In this document: positions 8,615 to 17,075 of the stretch, piece after piece
Numbering within the stretch: position 1 is the first letter of the stretch
How the letters are laid out: every line of letters begins with the position of its first letter
NCBI RefSeq assembly: GCF_007833635.1
Contig: NZ_CP031125.1
Span: 1,054,001-1,118,000 of the forward strand
DNA: 64,000 bases
Direction: 5' to 3'
DNA from: Candidatus Pelagibacter sp. FZCC0015
Lineage (GTDB): Bacteria; Pseudomonadota; Alphaproteobacteria; Pelagibacterales; Pelagibacteraceae
Notes under the pieces: model-generated
The model's input: the letters and a program-made list of their open reading frames with translations, nothing else
Database searches by the model: none
What the model was told of the DNA's origin: nothing
Position numbers and translations under genes: made by a program

Positions 8615-9415
8615 TTAATTTATTACCGACATTGGATCAAGTCGTGTTTGAAACCAATTCACTCTAAAATCCAAATGTGGTCCTGTTGATCTTCCTGTTG
8701 ATCCTACAGTTCCTATTATATCGCCTTGATTAATTTGATCACCAACTGATACCAAAACATTTTCTAAATGAGAATATATTGTGGATATCCCATGACCATG
8801 ATCCATTATAACTGTACCACCAGTATAGTATAAATCATCTTCAGCCATAGTAACTACACCGGAACCAGAAGATTTAATCATCGTTCCTTGTTTAGCTGCA
8901 ATATCTATACCGTAGTGAGGCCATCTTGGTTTACCATTTAAAATTCTTTGACTACCATAAACACCGCTAATTATACCTTCAACTGGCATAATAAATTTTT
9001 CCTTAAAAAATTGCAGATCAGAATTTATTGCTCTTGCTTCTCCAATTGCATTATTTTCTTTTTTAATTCTTTTATAAACAGACTCAGGTGGGGTTACTTT
9101 ACTTTCTGCCAAACCATCTATTCTTTGTATATTGTATTTACGCTTTAAAACTTTTTTTGTAATTATTGATTTTTTTCCATCAATAATTTTTGTAAAAGTT
9201 AGGTCGTATTTTTGATCTCGATCTATACCAAAAACAAAAAAACCATCTTTTGATACTTTAACCTCTTTTTTTCCAACCAAAATTTTAGCATGAGGGTCAG
9301 TTTTACCTAAAATAAAATGACCTTGTAGAAATTTACCTTGGAATTCAATAGCTTTAACTGGAGATATAAAAATTAAAAAAACAAAAAAAAGTCTATAAAT
9401 TATTGAGCTGTCCAT
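8615..9415 (-). CDS. M23 family metallopeptidase (LytM domain), exported
   Basis: Protein of 266 aa from the ATG at 9415, chosen because it begins a clean signal peptide (MDSSIIYRLFFVFLIFISPVKA). An upstream in-frame start would add 21 charged residues. The C-terminal half is a LytM/M23 domain: HYGIDIAAKQGT with the first zinc ligands, a lysostaphin-like GSGVVTMAEDD region, and the HGHGISTIYSHL and GPHLDFRV motifs with the remaining His residues. Such enzymes cleave peptidoglycan cross-links or activate amidases in the periplasm. The start overlaps the end of the SDR gene by 16 bases, so it is the last gene of the GMC-TerC-SDR-M23 operon, an odd partner set. Confidence 0.85.
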   Translation of the reverse strand: MDSSIIYRLFFVFLIFISPVKAIEFQGKFLQGHFILGKTDPHAKILVGKKEVKVSKDGFFVFGIDRDQKYDLTFTKIIDGKKSIITKKVLKRKYNIQRIDGLAESKVTPPESVYKRIKKENNAIGEARAINSDLQFFKEKFIMPVEGIISGVYGSQRILNGKPRWPHYGIDIAAKQGTMIKSSGSGVVTMAEDDLYYTGGTVIMDHGHGISTIYSHLENVLVSVGDQINQGDIIGTVGSTGRSTGPHLDFRVNWFQTRLDPMSVIN

Positions 9416-10158
9416 CCACCATCTATAATTATTGATGTTCCTGTAATCATTGAAGATGCAGATGACGCCAAAAAACAAACAGTTGTGGCAACATCACTTT
9501 CAGTAGCTGCTTTACCCATAGGAATATTTCCAAGAGCTAATTTTTTAAATTTTTTGTTTTTAAAAAAATTTTTAACCATAGGTGTTTCAACAAAAGTAGG
9601 CGCTACCGTGTTAACTCTGATATTTTTTTTAGCCAACTCTACCCCCATTCCTTTAGTTAGTCCCTCAATACCAAATTTTGTCATGTTATATACATTTCTT
9701 CCTCCCATACCCACATGACCGAGCTGTGATGACATATTTATGATTGAACCAGGTCTTTTTTTATTTTTAAGCATTTTTTTTACAACAAGTTGTGCCACGT
9801 TAAATGCTGCTTTTAGATTTAAATCTACAAGATAATTCATACTTTTTTGTTTAATTTTTTCAAATGGTTCTGGAATGTTAGTTCCTGCATTATTTACCAA
9901 TACATCAATTATTTTAATTTTATCTAATTTTTGTTTTAAATCTTCATAGTTCATTACATCGCATGAAACTTTAATAATTTTACCTTTAATTTTTTTGATA
10001 TCCTTTTCTAATTTATTTAAATCTGAAGGAGTTCTACTTAAAGCTATAACTGTTGCTCCTGCTTCAGCTAATGCAATTGAACATGCTCTTCCCAATCCTT
10101 TACCTGCACCAGTAACTAAAGCGTATTTGTTTTTTAGATTTATTTTTTGAAGATACAT
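9400..10158 (-). CDS. Short-chain dehydrogenase/reductase (SDR)
   Basis: Classical SDR of 252 aa. The cofactor motif TGAGKGLG is near residue 16, NNAG near 91, the catalytic Ser in INMSSQ near 142 and YNMTK (catalytic Tyr and Lys) near 157; the C-terminal GTSIIIDGGW is usual. Gluconate 5-dehydrogenase and 3-oxoacyl-ACP-reductase-like SDRs look like this, so the substrate is not determinable. Its start shares one base with the TerC stop and it is in the same operon as the GMC flavoprotein. DHPS 2-dehydrogenases and sulfoacetaldehyde reductases are also SDRs in other sulfonate degraders, which makes a sulfonate polyol or aldehyde a reasonable guess. Confidence 0.85.
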   Translation of the reverse strand: MYLQKINLKNKYALVTGAGKGLGRACSIALAEAGATVIALSRTPSDLNKLEKDIKKIKGKIIKVSCDVMNYEDLKQKLDKIKIIDVLVNNAGTNIPEPFEKIKQKSMNYLVDLNLKAAFNVAQLVVKKMLKNKKRPGSIINMSSQLGHVGMGGRNVYNMTKFGIEGLTKGMGVELAKKNIRVNTVAPTFVETPMVKNFFKNKKFKKLALGNIPMGKAATESDVATTVCFLASSASSMITGTSIIIDGGWTAQ

Positions 10159-10751
10159 TAAAAGAATATTATTTTAATATCTGTGTAAATCAACTCTACA
10201 GCCACTATTAATATTGCTAGTAAACCAACCCAAGCAATCCATTTATATTTTTTAATCCATCCAGATATTAATGTTGCTGCAGTTGCCATTAAAACGATTG
10301 ATAACACCAATCCAAATACAAGTAGTCCATAATGATCGCCTGCTGCACCAGCAACACCTAAAACATTATCTAAACTCATTGTAAAATCTGCTAGTAAAAC
10401 TGTCCAAATAGCCTTTAAAAAACTGGAATTGTCTACTTTAACATTCTCTTCTGTTTCGGAACCTTTGATTACATCTACGTAAAGTTTGTAAACAATATAA
10501 AGTAATAACAATCCCCCAATTAATCTTAAACCAGTTATTTGTAGCAGATAAGCTGTAAGCAAAGTTAGTATTATTCTTAAAATTACAGCACCACCAATTC
10601 CCCAGAAGATAACTTTTTTTCTTTGTTCCACCGGAAATTTAGATGCAACCATCCCAATTATAATTGCATTATCTCCTGCTAAAACTAGATCAATAAAAAT
10701 GATTTGAGTTAATATAGCTATTTGTTCAGGTGTAAAAAATTCTGCAAACAT
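10158..10751 (-). CDS. TerC family membrane protein (YjbE type)
   Basis: Integral membrane protein of 197 aa with about six or seven transmembrane segments. The duplicated TerC signature is clear: DLVLAGDNAIIIGM near residue 21 and DFTMSLDNVLGVAGAAG near residue 121, whose paired Asp/Asn residues are thought to bind metal. Family members are linked to Mn(II) export and tellurite resistance. The gene shares single bases with the flanking GMC stop and SDR start (a TAATG arrangement), so it is translationally coupled in the middle of an oxidoreductase operon. Why a metal exporter sits there is unclear. Confidence 0.88.
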   Translation of the reverse strand: MFAEFFTPEQIAILTQIIFIDLVLAGDNAIIIGMVASKFPVEQRKKVIFWGIGGAVILRIILTLLTAYLLQITGLRLIGGLLLLYIVYKLYVDVIKGSETEENVKVDNSSFLKAIWTVLLADFTMSLDNVLGVAGAAGDHYGLLVFGLVLSIVLMATAATLISGWIKKYKWIAWVGLLAILIVAVELIYTDIKIIFF

Positions 10752-12346
10752 TATTGTTTTAGTATCATGTCAGCACCTTTTTCTGCAATCATTATTGTTG
10801 GTGCATTTGTATTTCCTGATGTGATGTTTGGCATTATTGATGCATCTATAACTCTTAAATTATTAACACCTTTAACCTTAAGTTTTTCATCTACTACAGA
10901 CATTTCATCTTGACCCATTTTACAGGTTCCCACTGGATGAAAAATAGTTTGAGCATAATTAGAAGCTTCTTTAACTAACTCCTCATCATCATTTAAATGA
11001 ATGCCAGGTCTGTATTCCTCTGGGGTATATTTTTTAAAAGTTTCAGATTCCATTATAATTTTTCTGGTTAATTTAAGTCCTTTAGCTGCAATCATTCTAT
11101 CGTGATCAGTTGATAGATAGTTTTGTTTTATTTTTGCATAAGTTCTAGAGTCTTTATCAACGATACTGACATGTCCTCTACTTGTTGGTCTGATATTTGA
11201 AACAGTAGGGGTGAATGCATGAAAATCATGATTTTTTGTTGCTGCCAAAGTGTCCATACTCATAGGCTGAACATGCCATTGTAAGTCTGGTAATTCTAAA
11301 GAAGGGTCACTCTTTGCAAACATACAAAGTTGACTAGCACCCATAGTCATTGGGCCGCTTCTTTTAAAAATGTATTCTAAGCCAATCATTAAATTTCCAA
11401 ATAAACTATTTATTTTTTTATTTAAGGATTTTAATCCATTAATTTTATAGATTGGTCTAAGCATTAAATGATCATGTAAGTTTTCTCCAACTCCATTTAA
11501 ATTTTGAACCATATCAATCCCAAGATTTTTTAATTTTTCAGGATTTCCTATTCCAGAAACTTGTAAAATTTGAGGAGAGCCAATAGCCCCTGATGAAATT
11601 ATAATTTCTTTATTTGCTTGTACTTTTTTTAATTCATTTCCTTCCCAATACTCAATTTCTTTAGCAGTTTTGTTTTCAAAATTAATTTTTTTTACATGTG
11701 AATGAGTTAAAATTTTTAAATTTTTCCTGCTCTTGATTGGGTTTAAATATCCAACAGCTGTACTACATCTAAAGCCATCTTTTTCAGTTACTTGGAAATA
11801 ACCACAGCCATGATTATCACCAGTATTAAAATCTTTTGTTTTAGGAATACCAAATTCCTCAGCAGCATTTTGAAATTCATCTAAAAGAGGTAGATGTATT
11901 CTTTGATCTGAAACAGATAAAGGGCCTCCAACTCCATGGAACTCATCCTTTCCTCTTTCTTGGTTTTCTGCTTTGATAAAATAAGGCAAAACATCATCCC
12001 ATCCCCAACCAGTATTACCTAATTGTCTCCAAATATCATAGTCTCTGTGTTGACCTCTAATATAAAGCAGACCATTAATAGAAGAACTGCCTCCTAATGT
12101 TTTTCCTCTAGGATACCTGATAGAAATATTATTCATGCTCTCATCAGGCTCTGTTTTGTAGCACCAATCAGTCTTTGGGTTGTGCATTGTTTTGAAATAA
12201 CCAACTGGAATATGTATCCAAGGATAATTATCCTTGCCTCCTGCTTCAATTAACAATACTTTATTTTCAGGATTTTCAGATAATCTATTTGCAAGCACAC
12301 ATCCAGCAGATCCAGCACCAAGAATTATAAAATCAAAATTTTCCAT
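10751..12346 (-). CDS. GMC-family flavin oxidoreductase (choline dehydrogenase-like; candidate isethionate dehydrogenase)
   Basis: Flavoprotein of 531 aa with the full GMC layout: ADP-binding motif GAGSAGCVLANRLS near residue 9, the GMC signature GGSSSINGLLYIRG near residue 84, a second signature GAIGSPQILQVSGIG near 259, and the C-terminal catalytic His/Asn pair in HPVGTCKMG and SGNTNAPT. BetA and AlkJ are the closest named relatives. IseJ, which oxidises isethionate to sulfoacetaldehyde, is also a GMC protein and is encoded next to the IseKLM TRAP transporter, the same arrangement as here where dctPQM diverges 139 bases away. Family is certain; substrate is inferred. It is the first gene of a four-gene operon. 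Confidence 0.88.
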   Translation of the reverse strand: MENFDFIILGAGSAGCVLANRLSENPENKVLLIEAGGKDNYPWIHIPVGYFKTMHNPKTDWCYKTEPDESMNNISIRYPRGKTLGGSSSINGLLYIRGQHRDYDIWRQLGNTGWGWDDVLPYFIKAENQERGKDEFHGVGGPLSVSDQRIHLPLLDEFQNAAEEFGIPKTKDFNTGDNHGCGYFQVTEKDGFRCSTAVGYLNPIKSRKNLKILTHSHVKKINFENKTAKEIEYWEGNELKKVQANKEIIISSGAIGSPQILQVSGIGNPEKLKNLGIDMVQNLNGVGENLHDHLMLRPIYKINGLKSLNKKINSLFGNLMIGLEYIFKRSGPMTMGASQLCMFAKSDPSLELPDLQWHVQPMSMDTLAATKNHDFHAFTPTVSNIRPTSRGHVSIVDKDSRTYAKIKQNYLSTDHDRMIAAKGLKLTRKIIMESETFKKYTPEEYRPGIHLNDDEELVKEASNYAQTIFHPVGTCKMGQDEMSVVDEKLKVKGVNNLRVIDASIMPNITSGNTNAPTIMIAEKGADMILKQ

Positions 12347-12424
12347 TAATTAGAACTCTTATAAATTAAAAAAAAAAATTTACTAATAATTCAGTAAAAA
12401 AATTCAAAATATTCAATATTAACA

Positions 12425-12452
12425 CTTGTTTTAGAATTCATTCTTTGACAAG
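12425..12452. promoter_or_regulatory. 28-base dyad, candidate operator between GMC and TRAP operons
   Basis: The element reads CTTGT-N3-AGAAT-N2-ATTCT-N3-ACAAG: twenty of 28 positions are dyad-symmetric and the unpaired bases fall in the spacers. It lies 34-61 bases before dctP and 79 bases before the GMC start, where a shared regulator could control both operons. GntR-type proteins bind sites of the TTGT...ACAA kind, but no regulator gene is present in this region. Confidence 0.45.
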
Positions 12453-12485
12453 GTTTCATTTTTAAAAATAAAGAGAGGGAAACAA

Positions 12486-13580
12486 ATGAAAAAAATCATT
12501 TCAATGTTATTTGCAGTTGCGATGGTATTCGGATTTATTTCAAATGCTAATGCTGCAAAAACACTAAAATGTCAGACAGTTCTAAACACTAAGGCTGATG
12601 AAGTTAAAATGTTAAAAGACTTTACTGACACTGTTACAACTTTGACAGGTGGATCTCTTAAGTTTGAAATTATGCCTGCAGGAGCAGTTGTTGGTGTAAA
12701 AGAAACTTTAGATGCTGTTGATAAAGGACTTATCGATTGTGGATTTGCTTGGACACACTATTGGTCAGGTGATCACCCTGCCGCTATGTTATTTGGTTCG
12801 CCAGTAGCAGGTGGTGGTGTTGGTATTGACAACATCGCATTTTTATCATGGTTTCAGTATGGTGGAGGAAAAGAGCTATACGACAGACTATGGAAAGAAA
12901 TGGGAAGAGATATTAAAGGATTTATGATTCAACCAGTTGGTCCTGAAGCTTTAGGTTGGTTTCCAAAACCAATTAAAGATATGGCTGACTTTAGAAAATA
13001 TAAGTTCAGAACTCCTCCGGGAATTCCAGGACAAACATATAAAGACATCGGTATAGCATCTGTTGCTATGGGTGGTGGAGATATTCTACCAGCTTTAGAA
13101 GCAGGAACTATTGATGCTGCTGAATGGTGTTGTCCAAAGCCAGACTTAACGTTTGGTTTTCAAAAAGTATTAAAGCACTACTACTTACAAGGTTTACACC
13201 AAGTAGTCGTAAATGCTGACTTTTATATTACTGGAAAAACATATGAAGCTATGAGTGCTCATGAGAAGAAGTCTCTAGAAGTTGCAGCAAATGCATCTCT
13301 AGCGAAATCTCTAAGTTACAGAATCTATGAAAACGGAAAAGCTTTAAAAGAGCTTACTGAAGTTCATGGTGTAAAATTAGAAGATACTCCTTCTGATTAC
13401 TTCACTGAATACATGGCAGCTGCTAAGAAAAGTTTGGAAACAAACGCAGCTAAAAATGCATTCTTTGCTGAAGTTTGGGACTCTATGAAAGAATTTGCTG
13501 ATATCGCAGTTCCTTTCTGGAGTGGTGCTCAAATGTCTAATGCGAAGCTAGGAATGGCTCACGCAGCAACGTTAAAGTAA
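12486..13580 (+). CDS. dctP: TRAP transporter substrate-binding protein (DctP family)
   Basis: Periplasmic binding protein of 364 aa with a cleavable signal peptide (residues 1-23, ending SNANA). The core follows DctP/TakP family pattern: FEIMPAGAVVGVKETLDAVD near residue 60, KYKFRTPPGIPG near 174 in the Arg motif that contacts the substrate carboxylate or sulfonate, and ALEAGTIDAAEWCCPKPD near 207, where the Trp/Glu pair is typical of the TakP-like subgroup. A strong ribosome-binding site (GAGAGGGA) precedes it. The first gene of dctPQM; an unusually strong hairpin follows it. TRAP systems take up isethionate, taurine and DHPS in other bacteria, as well as keto acids, so the ligand is uncertain. 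Confidence 0.9.
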   Translation: MKKIISMLFAVAMVFGFISNANAAKTLKCQTVLNTKADEVKMLKDFTDTVTTLTGGSLKFEIMPAGAVVGVKETLDAVDKGLIDCGFAWTHYWSGDHPAAMLFGSPVAGGGVGIDNIAFLSWFQYGGGKELYDRLWKEMGRDIKGFMIQPVGPEALGWFPKPIKDMADFRKYKFRTPPGIPGQTYKDIGIASVAMGGGDILPALEAGTIDAAEWCCPKPDLTFGFQKVLKHYYLQGLHQVVVNADFYITGKTYEAMSAHEKKSLEVAANASLAKSLSYRIYENGKALKELTEVHGVKLEDTPSDYFTEYMAAAKKSLETNAAKNAFFAEVWDSMKEFADIAVPFWSGAQMSNAKLGMAHAATLK

Positions 13581-13598
13581 TCATTAAATAATCTTTAC

Positions 13599-13628
13599 AT
13601 TAGAGCGGACTTAATAGTCCGCTCTAAT
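13599..13628 (+). terminator. Strong hairpin between dctP and dctQ
   Basis: A perfect 12-bp stem (13599-13610 with 13617-13628) closes a 6-base loop, with seven G/C pairs, rare in this AT-rich DNA. The following bases are AT-rich but lack a clean T run. It lies between the binding-protein gene and the membrane genes, where partial termination or 3'-end protection would give more DctP than DctQM. Confidence 0.7.
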
Positions 13629-13645
13629 TATTTATATAAAATTTT

Positions 13646-14260
13646 ATGGCAGACGAACCAGGTAAACTAGATATATCGGATGAAATGATTGCCGAAAGGC
13701 GAGGTGGTTCAGGAAAAATGCCAAGTGATATGCCGTCATGGATGGCAAGCTCAATTGTAAATATCGATAAATTTAGCAAATGGGTTGGTAACGTTGTTTG
13801 TTGGATATTAATGCCATTAATTCTTGCAATGACTTATGAAGTTCTTGCTAGAAAATTATTTCATGCCCCAACAATATGGGCCTATGACATCAGTCGATTT
13901 TTATATGGTGCACTTTTTATGTTGGGAGCTGGTTATGCACTTTCTAAAGGTGTTCATATAAGAGCTGATTTTTTATACAGAAATTTTAAAACTAAGAATC
14001 AAGGCACAATTGATTTTTGGTTATATATTTTATTTTATTTTCCAGGCCTAATTGTTTTCCTTTATATGACTATTGGATATGTAGGAGAGTCTATCCAAAG
14101 AGGTGAGAGAGGAATGGATACTACTTGGATGCCATATATGTGGCCAATAAAAACTTGTTTATTAGTTGGTATAGTATTTTTACTTATCCAAGGTATTTCA
14201 GAATTATTAAAAAGTTATTGGGCTGCTACAAGAGGGAAGTGGCCAGGAGAAGATGAATGA
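13646..14260 (+). CDS. dctQ: TRAP transporter small permease (DctQ)
   Basis: Inner-membrane protein of 204 aa with four transmembrane segments (about residues 48-70, 85-100, 128-150 and 170-190). It has a charged cytoplasmic N-terminal extension of about 40 residues. EVLARKLFHAPTIWAYDISRFLYG is the conserved DctQ segment that meets DctM. It follows the intercistronic hairpin by 17 bases, and its last codons overlap the dctM start by four bases (ATGA). Confidence 0.9.
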   Translation: MADEPGKLDISDEMIAERRGGSGKMPSDMPSWMASSIVNIDKFSKWVGNVVCWILMPLILAMTYEVLARKLFHAPTIWAYDISRFLYGALFMLGAGYALSKGVHIRADFLYRNFKTKNQGTIDFWLYILFYFPGLIVFLYMTIGYVGESIQRGERGMDTTWMPYMWPIKTCLLVGIVFLLIQGISELLKSYWAATRGKWPGEDE

Positions 14261-15591
14261 TAGCTGAATTTATAGATCCAGCATACTTAGGTTTTATTTT
14301 AGTTGGAGTAATGTTATTTGCTATCTTTGTTGGATTTCCTATTTCATTCACATTAATTTTCTTAGGTTTTGTATTTGGTTATTTAGGATTTGGAAAATTA
14401 GTCTTTTATTTAATGACCCTCCAGTTCTCGATGGTCATGACCGAACAAACTCTTGCCGCCGTCCCGCTCTTTGTCTTTATGGGTATTATGATGGAGCAGG
14501 CAGGACTGATGGAAAGATTGTTCTCATCATTTCAAATGATGCTGGCTAGAGTAAGGGGTGCATTGTATTATGCTGTTTTATTTGTTTCAGTTATATTCGC
14601 AGCTGCAACTGGAATTGTTGGTGCCTCAGTAACTATTCTTGGAATAATGGCTGCAAAATCAATGAATAGATCTGGTTATGATGTAAGACTTGCAGCTGGT
14701 ACAATTACTGCTGGTGGAACCTTAGGAATTTTAATTCCACCAAGTATTATGCTTGTTGTGATGGGCCCAATTATGGAAATCCCTGTAATTGATTTATTTG
14801 CTGCAGCTATAATTCCTGGAATTCTTCTTGCAAGTTTATACGCTGGCTACACAACAATAAGATGCATGATAAATCCTAAATTAGGACCTGTAATTCCTGA
14901 GGAAATGAGAGCAGCAAGCATGAAAGAGGTTTGGATAGAATTCTTTTTAGGCTTAGTTCCTCCTGCAGCTCTAGTCTTTGCTGCATTGGGAAGTATTTTA
15001 TTTGGTTTTGCAACACCAACAGAGGCTGCAGGTTGTGGTGCAATGGGTGCATTGTTACTTTCATTAGCATATAAAAAATTAACTCTATCTAAACTCCAAG
15101 AAGCACTAGTTAAAACTTTAGAGATTACTGCTTTAATAATGGTCTTAGTTGCTGCATCAAACTTTTTTGGTGCTGTATTTGCAAGACTTGGTACTCCAAC
15201 ATTGTTGACTGAATTTTTGTTAGGTTTAGAGATGAACAAATATTTTATTTTAGCAATTGTAATGGTTGCTATATTTTTATTAGGTTGGCCATTGGAATGG
15301 GTTCCAATTGTGATGATCATTGTACCAATTATTTTACCATTAATTGAAGCTTTGGGCTTTAATTTAACCTGGTTTGCAATATTGGTTGCTGTCAATCTCC
15401 AGACCGCCTGGCTATCTCCACCTGTAGCTTTGTCTGCCTATTTCTTAAAAGGTGTAGTTCCTGAATGGGATTTAAAAGATATTTATTATGGAATGATGCA
15501 ATTTATGGTTCTACAAATTATAGGCTTAGTTTTAATTATCATATTTCCTAAAATTGCCTTATGGTTACCAACTCTCTTATATGGACAGTAG
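14257..15591 (+). CDS. dctM: TRAP transporter large permease (DctM)
   Basis: Inner-membrane protein of 444 aa with about 12 transmembrane segments, the sodium-coupled transport subunit. Conserved stretches include AAVPLFVFMGIMMEQAG near residue 65, GTLGILIPPSIMLVVMGP near 155, and LQTAWLSPPVALSAYFLKG near 380. Two of these segments are encoded by strikingly GC-rich patches (14415-14484, 38 of 70 bases G or C, and about 15396-15421) within an otherwise AT-rich gene. Translationally coupled to dctQ by an ATGA overlap. Confidence 0.92.
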   Translation: MIAEFIDPAYLGFILVGVMLFAIFVGFPISFTLIFLGFVFGYLGFGKLVFYLMTLQFSMVMTEQTLAAVPLFVFMGIMMEQAGLMERLFSSFQMMLARVRGALYYAVLFVSVIFAAATGIVGASVTILGIMAAKSMNRSGYDVRLAAGTITAGGTLGILIPPSIMLVVMGPIMEIPVIDLFAAAIIPGILLASLYAGYTTIRCMINPKLGPVIPEEMRAASMKEVWIEFFLGLVPPAALVFAALGSILFGFATPTEAAGCGAMGALLLSLAYKKLTLSKLQEALVKTLEITALIMVLVAASNFFGAVFARLGTPTLLTEFLLGLEMNKYFILAIVMVAIFLLGWPLEWVPIVMIIVPIILPLIEALGFNLTWFAILVAVNLQTAWLSPPVALSAYFLKGVVPEWDLKDIYYGMMQFMVLQIIGLVLIIIFPKIALWLPTLLYGQ

Positions 15592-15616
15592 AATTTATTA
15601 GTTTAAAATAAATTTA

Positions 15617-17074
15617 GTGAATCAGCCAAAAGTAAAATACTCTCTCTCTAATTGGGACTTGGTCACAGTTAATCCAAATTATAAAACTTGGAATTGGAAA
15701 GATTTATTTTGTTTTTGGGGTGCTAATGTACAAAGTGTAATTGGTTTTTCTTTAATATCCTCTTTATACTTAATGTATAGTTTAAATATTTTTATAGTTT
15801 TTTTTGGAATTATATTAGGATCTTTTTTTGTTTATTTATTTTCAAACATTATCGGAAAACCTTCCCAAAAATTTGGTTTACCATTTGCAGTATTATTAAG
15901 ATCATCATTAGGATTTAACGGAGCTAAATTTTTTGGATTTATAAGAAGTTTAGTTGGGATTTTTTTATTTGGAATTCAAACTTATTTTTTATCTAAAATA
16001 TTAGTTTATTTAATTAGAATAATAATTTTTTCTATAGATAATTCTTTATTACAACAGGAAATATTTATTTTTTATTATTTTGGAATGAACATTATTGATT
16101 GGTCTGCAATAATAATTACAATTATTTTACAGACTGTATTTTTTACTGTTGGTATGCAGTACAATAAGAAAATAATTAATTTTTCAGCAATGACAGTCTA
16201 TACTGGTTTGCTGATTTTTTTCTTTGTTGTTTTATTAAGTGATGTAAAAATAACTACCGAAGCTTTTTCAAATATTTTTAATCTTAATAATTTTTTAGAC
16301 GTTAATAATTTAGCACCTCTATTAACAGTTGCCGGAACAATATTTGCTTATTTTTCAATTTTAATCATTAGTTTTGGTGATTTTTCTAGGTATGTTAAAA
16401 ATGAAAAAGAATTAAAAAAAGGAAACTTAAGTTTAATTTTAAATTTAATCATTTTTTCTTTTTTATCTGTTTTTATTGTTACAGGTTCTGATGTTTTTTT
16501 AAATCAAAAATATTCAGATATAGAAAGAATTTTTACTAACCCCACAGATATAATCGGAAAGTTTGACAATATTCAGATAACTATAGTAGTTTTGTTTTTT
16601 ATTATAATAGCTTCAGCTTCTACAAATTTAGTTGCCAATTTCATCCCATCTCAATACTCTCTAATAAATTTTGCTCCATCAATTTTAAGTTTAAAAAGCG
16701 CTAGTTATTTAATTGCTTTTTTTGGTTTGTTGATCGCAATCTTCTGGTTGACTATATTGAGCCAAATAGGAATTTTATCATTTGTTGATACTTTTGGTGC
16801 TTTCTTTGGTCCTTTATTTGGAGTGATGGCAGCTGACTATTATTTAATTAAAAATCAAGAATTAAGTAATAAAGATTTATATTCTATAGATAAAGAGAGT
16901 GCTTATTATTATTCAGGTGGTTGGCATATAAAAGGTGTTTATTCTTTAATTATTGGATTTATATTTTCAGCGTCTACAATTTGGAACACTAATTTAATGT
17001 TTTTACAGTCCTACGCTTGGATAATAGGTGCATTTGTTGCTTGGATAACATATTACTTATTAGCAAAAAAGTAA
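15617..17074 (+). CDS. NCS1-family cation symporter
   Basis: Membrane protein of 485 aa with about 12 transmembrane segments, starting at GTG 25 bases after dctM. The N-terminal SNWDLVTVNPNYKTWNWKDL matches the NCS1 entry motif (Asn-x-Asp-Leu...Thr-Trp), and GLPFAVLLRSSLGFNGAKFF followed by GIQTYFLSKI is the typical TM3 region. Known substrates are nucleobases, hydantoins, allantoin, thiamine and nicotinamide riboside precursors. It is directly followed, one base later, by a zinc alcohol dehydrogenase gene, suggesting a shared but unknown substrate. Confidence 0.85.
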   Translation: MNQPKVKYSLSNWDLVTVNPNYKTWNWKDLFCFWGANVQSVIGFSLISSLYLMYSLNIFIVFFGIILGSFFVYLFSNIIGKPSQKFGLPFAVLLRSSLGFNGAKFFGFIRSLVGIFLFGIQTYFLSKILVYLIRIIIFSIDNSLLQQEIFIFYYFGMNIIDWSAIIITIILQTVFFTVGMQYNKKIINFSAMTVYTGLLIFFFVVLLSDVKITTEAFSNIFNLNNFLDVNNLAPLLTVAGTIFAYFSILIISFGDFSRYVKNEKELKKGNLSLILNLIIFSFLSVFIVTGSDVFLNQKYSDIERIFTNPTDIIGKFDNIQITIVVLFFIIIASASTNLVANFIPSQYSLINFAPSILSLKSASYLIAFFGLLIAIFWLTILSQIGILSFVDTFGAFFGPLFGVMAADYYLIKNQELSNKDLYSIDKESAYYYSGGWHIKGVYSLIIGFIFSASTIWNTNLMFLQSYAWIIGAFVAWITYYLLAKK

Positions 17075-17075
17075 C

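Noticed and set aside
12445..12470. TTGACA before dctP as a -35 box
   Set aside because: The matching -10 position gives a transcript start inside the ribosome-binding site, and the hexamer belongs to the dyad element described above.
14847..15395. A 182-codon open frame antisense to dctM
   Set aside because: It has no recognisable motif, its composition mirrors the dctM codons, and dctM is a clear functional gene on the other strand.
15592..15614. 8-bp inverted repeat between dctM and the NCS1 gene
   Set aside because: Stem contains only A/T pairs and no T run follows, so it is too weak to call a terminator.
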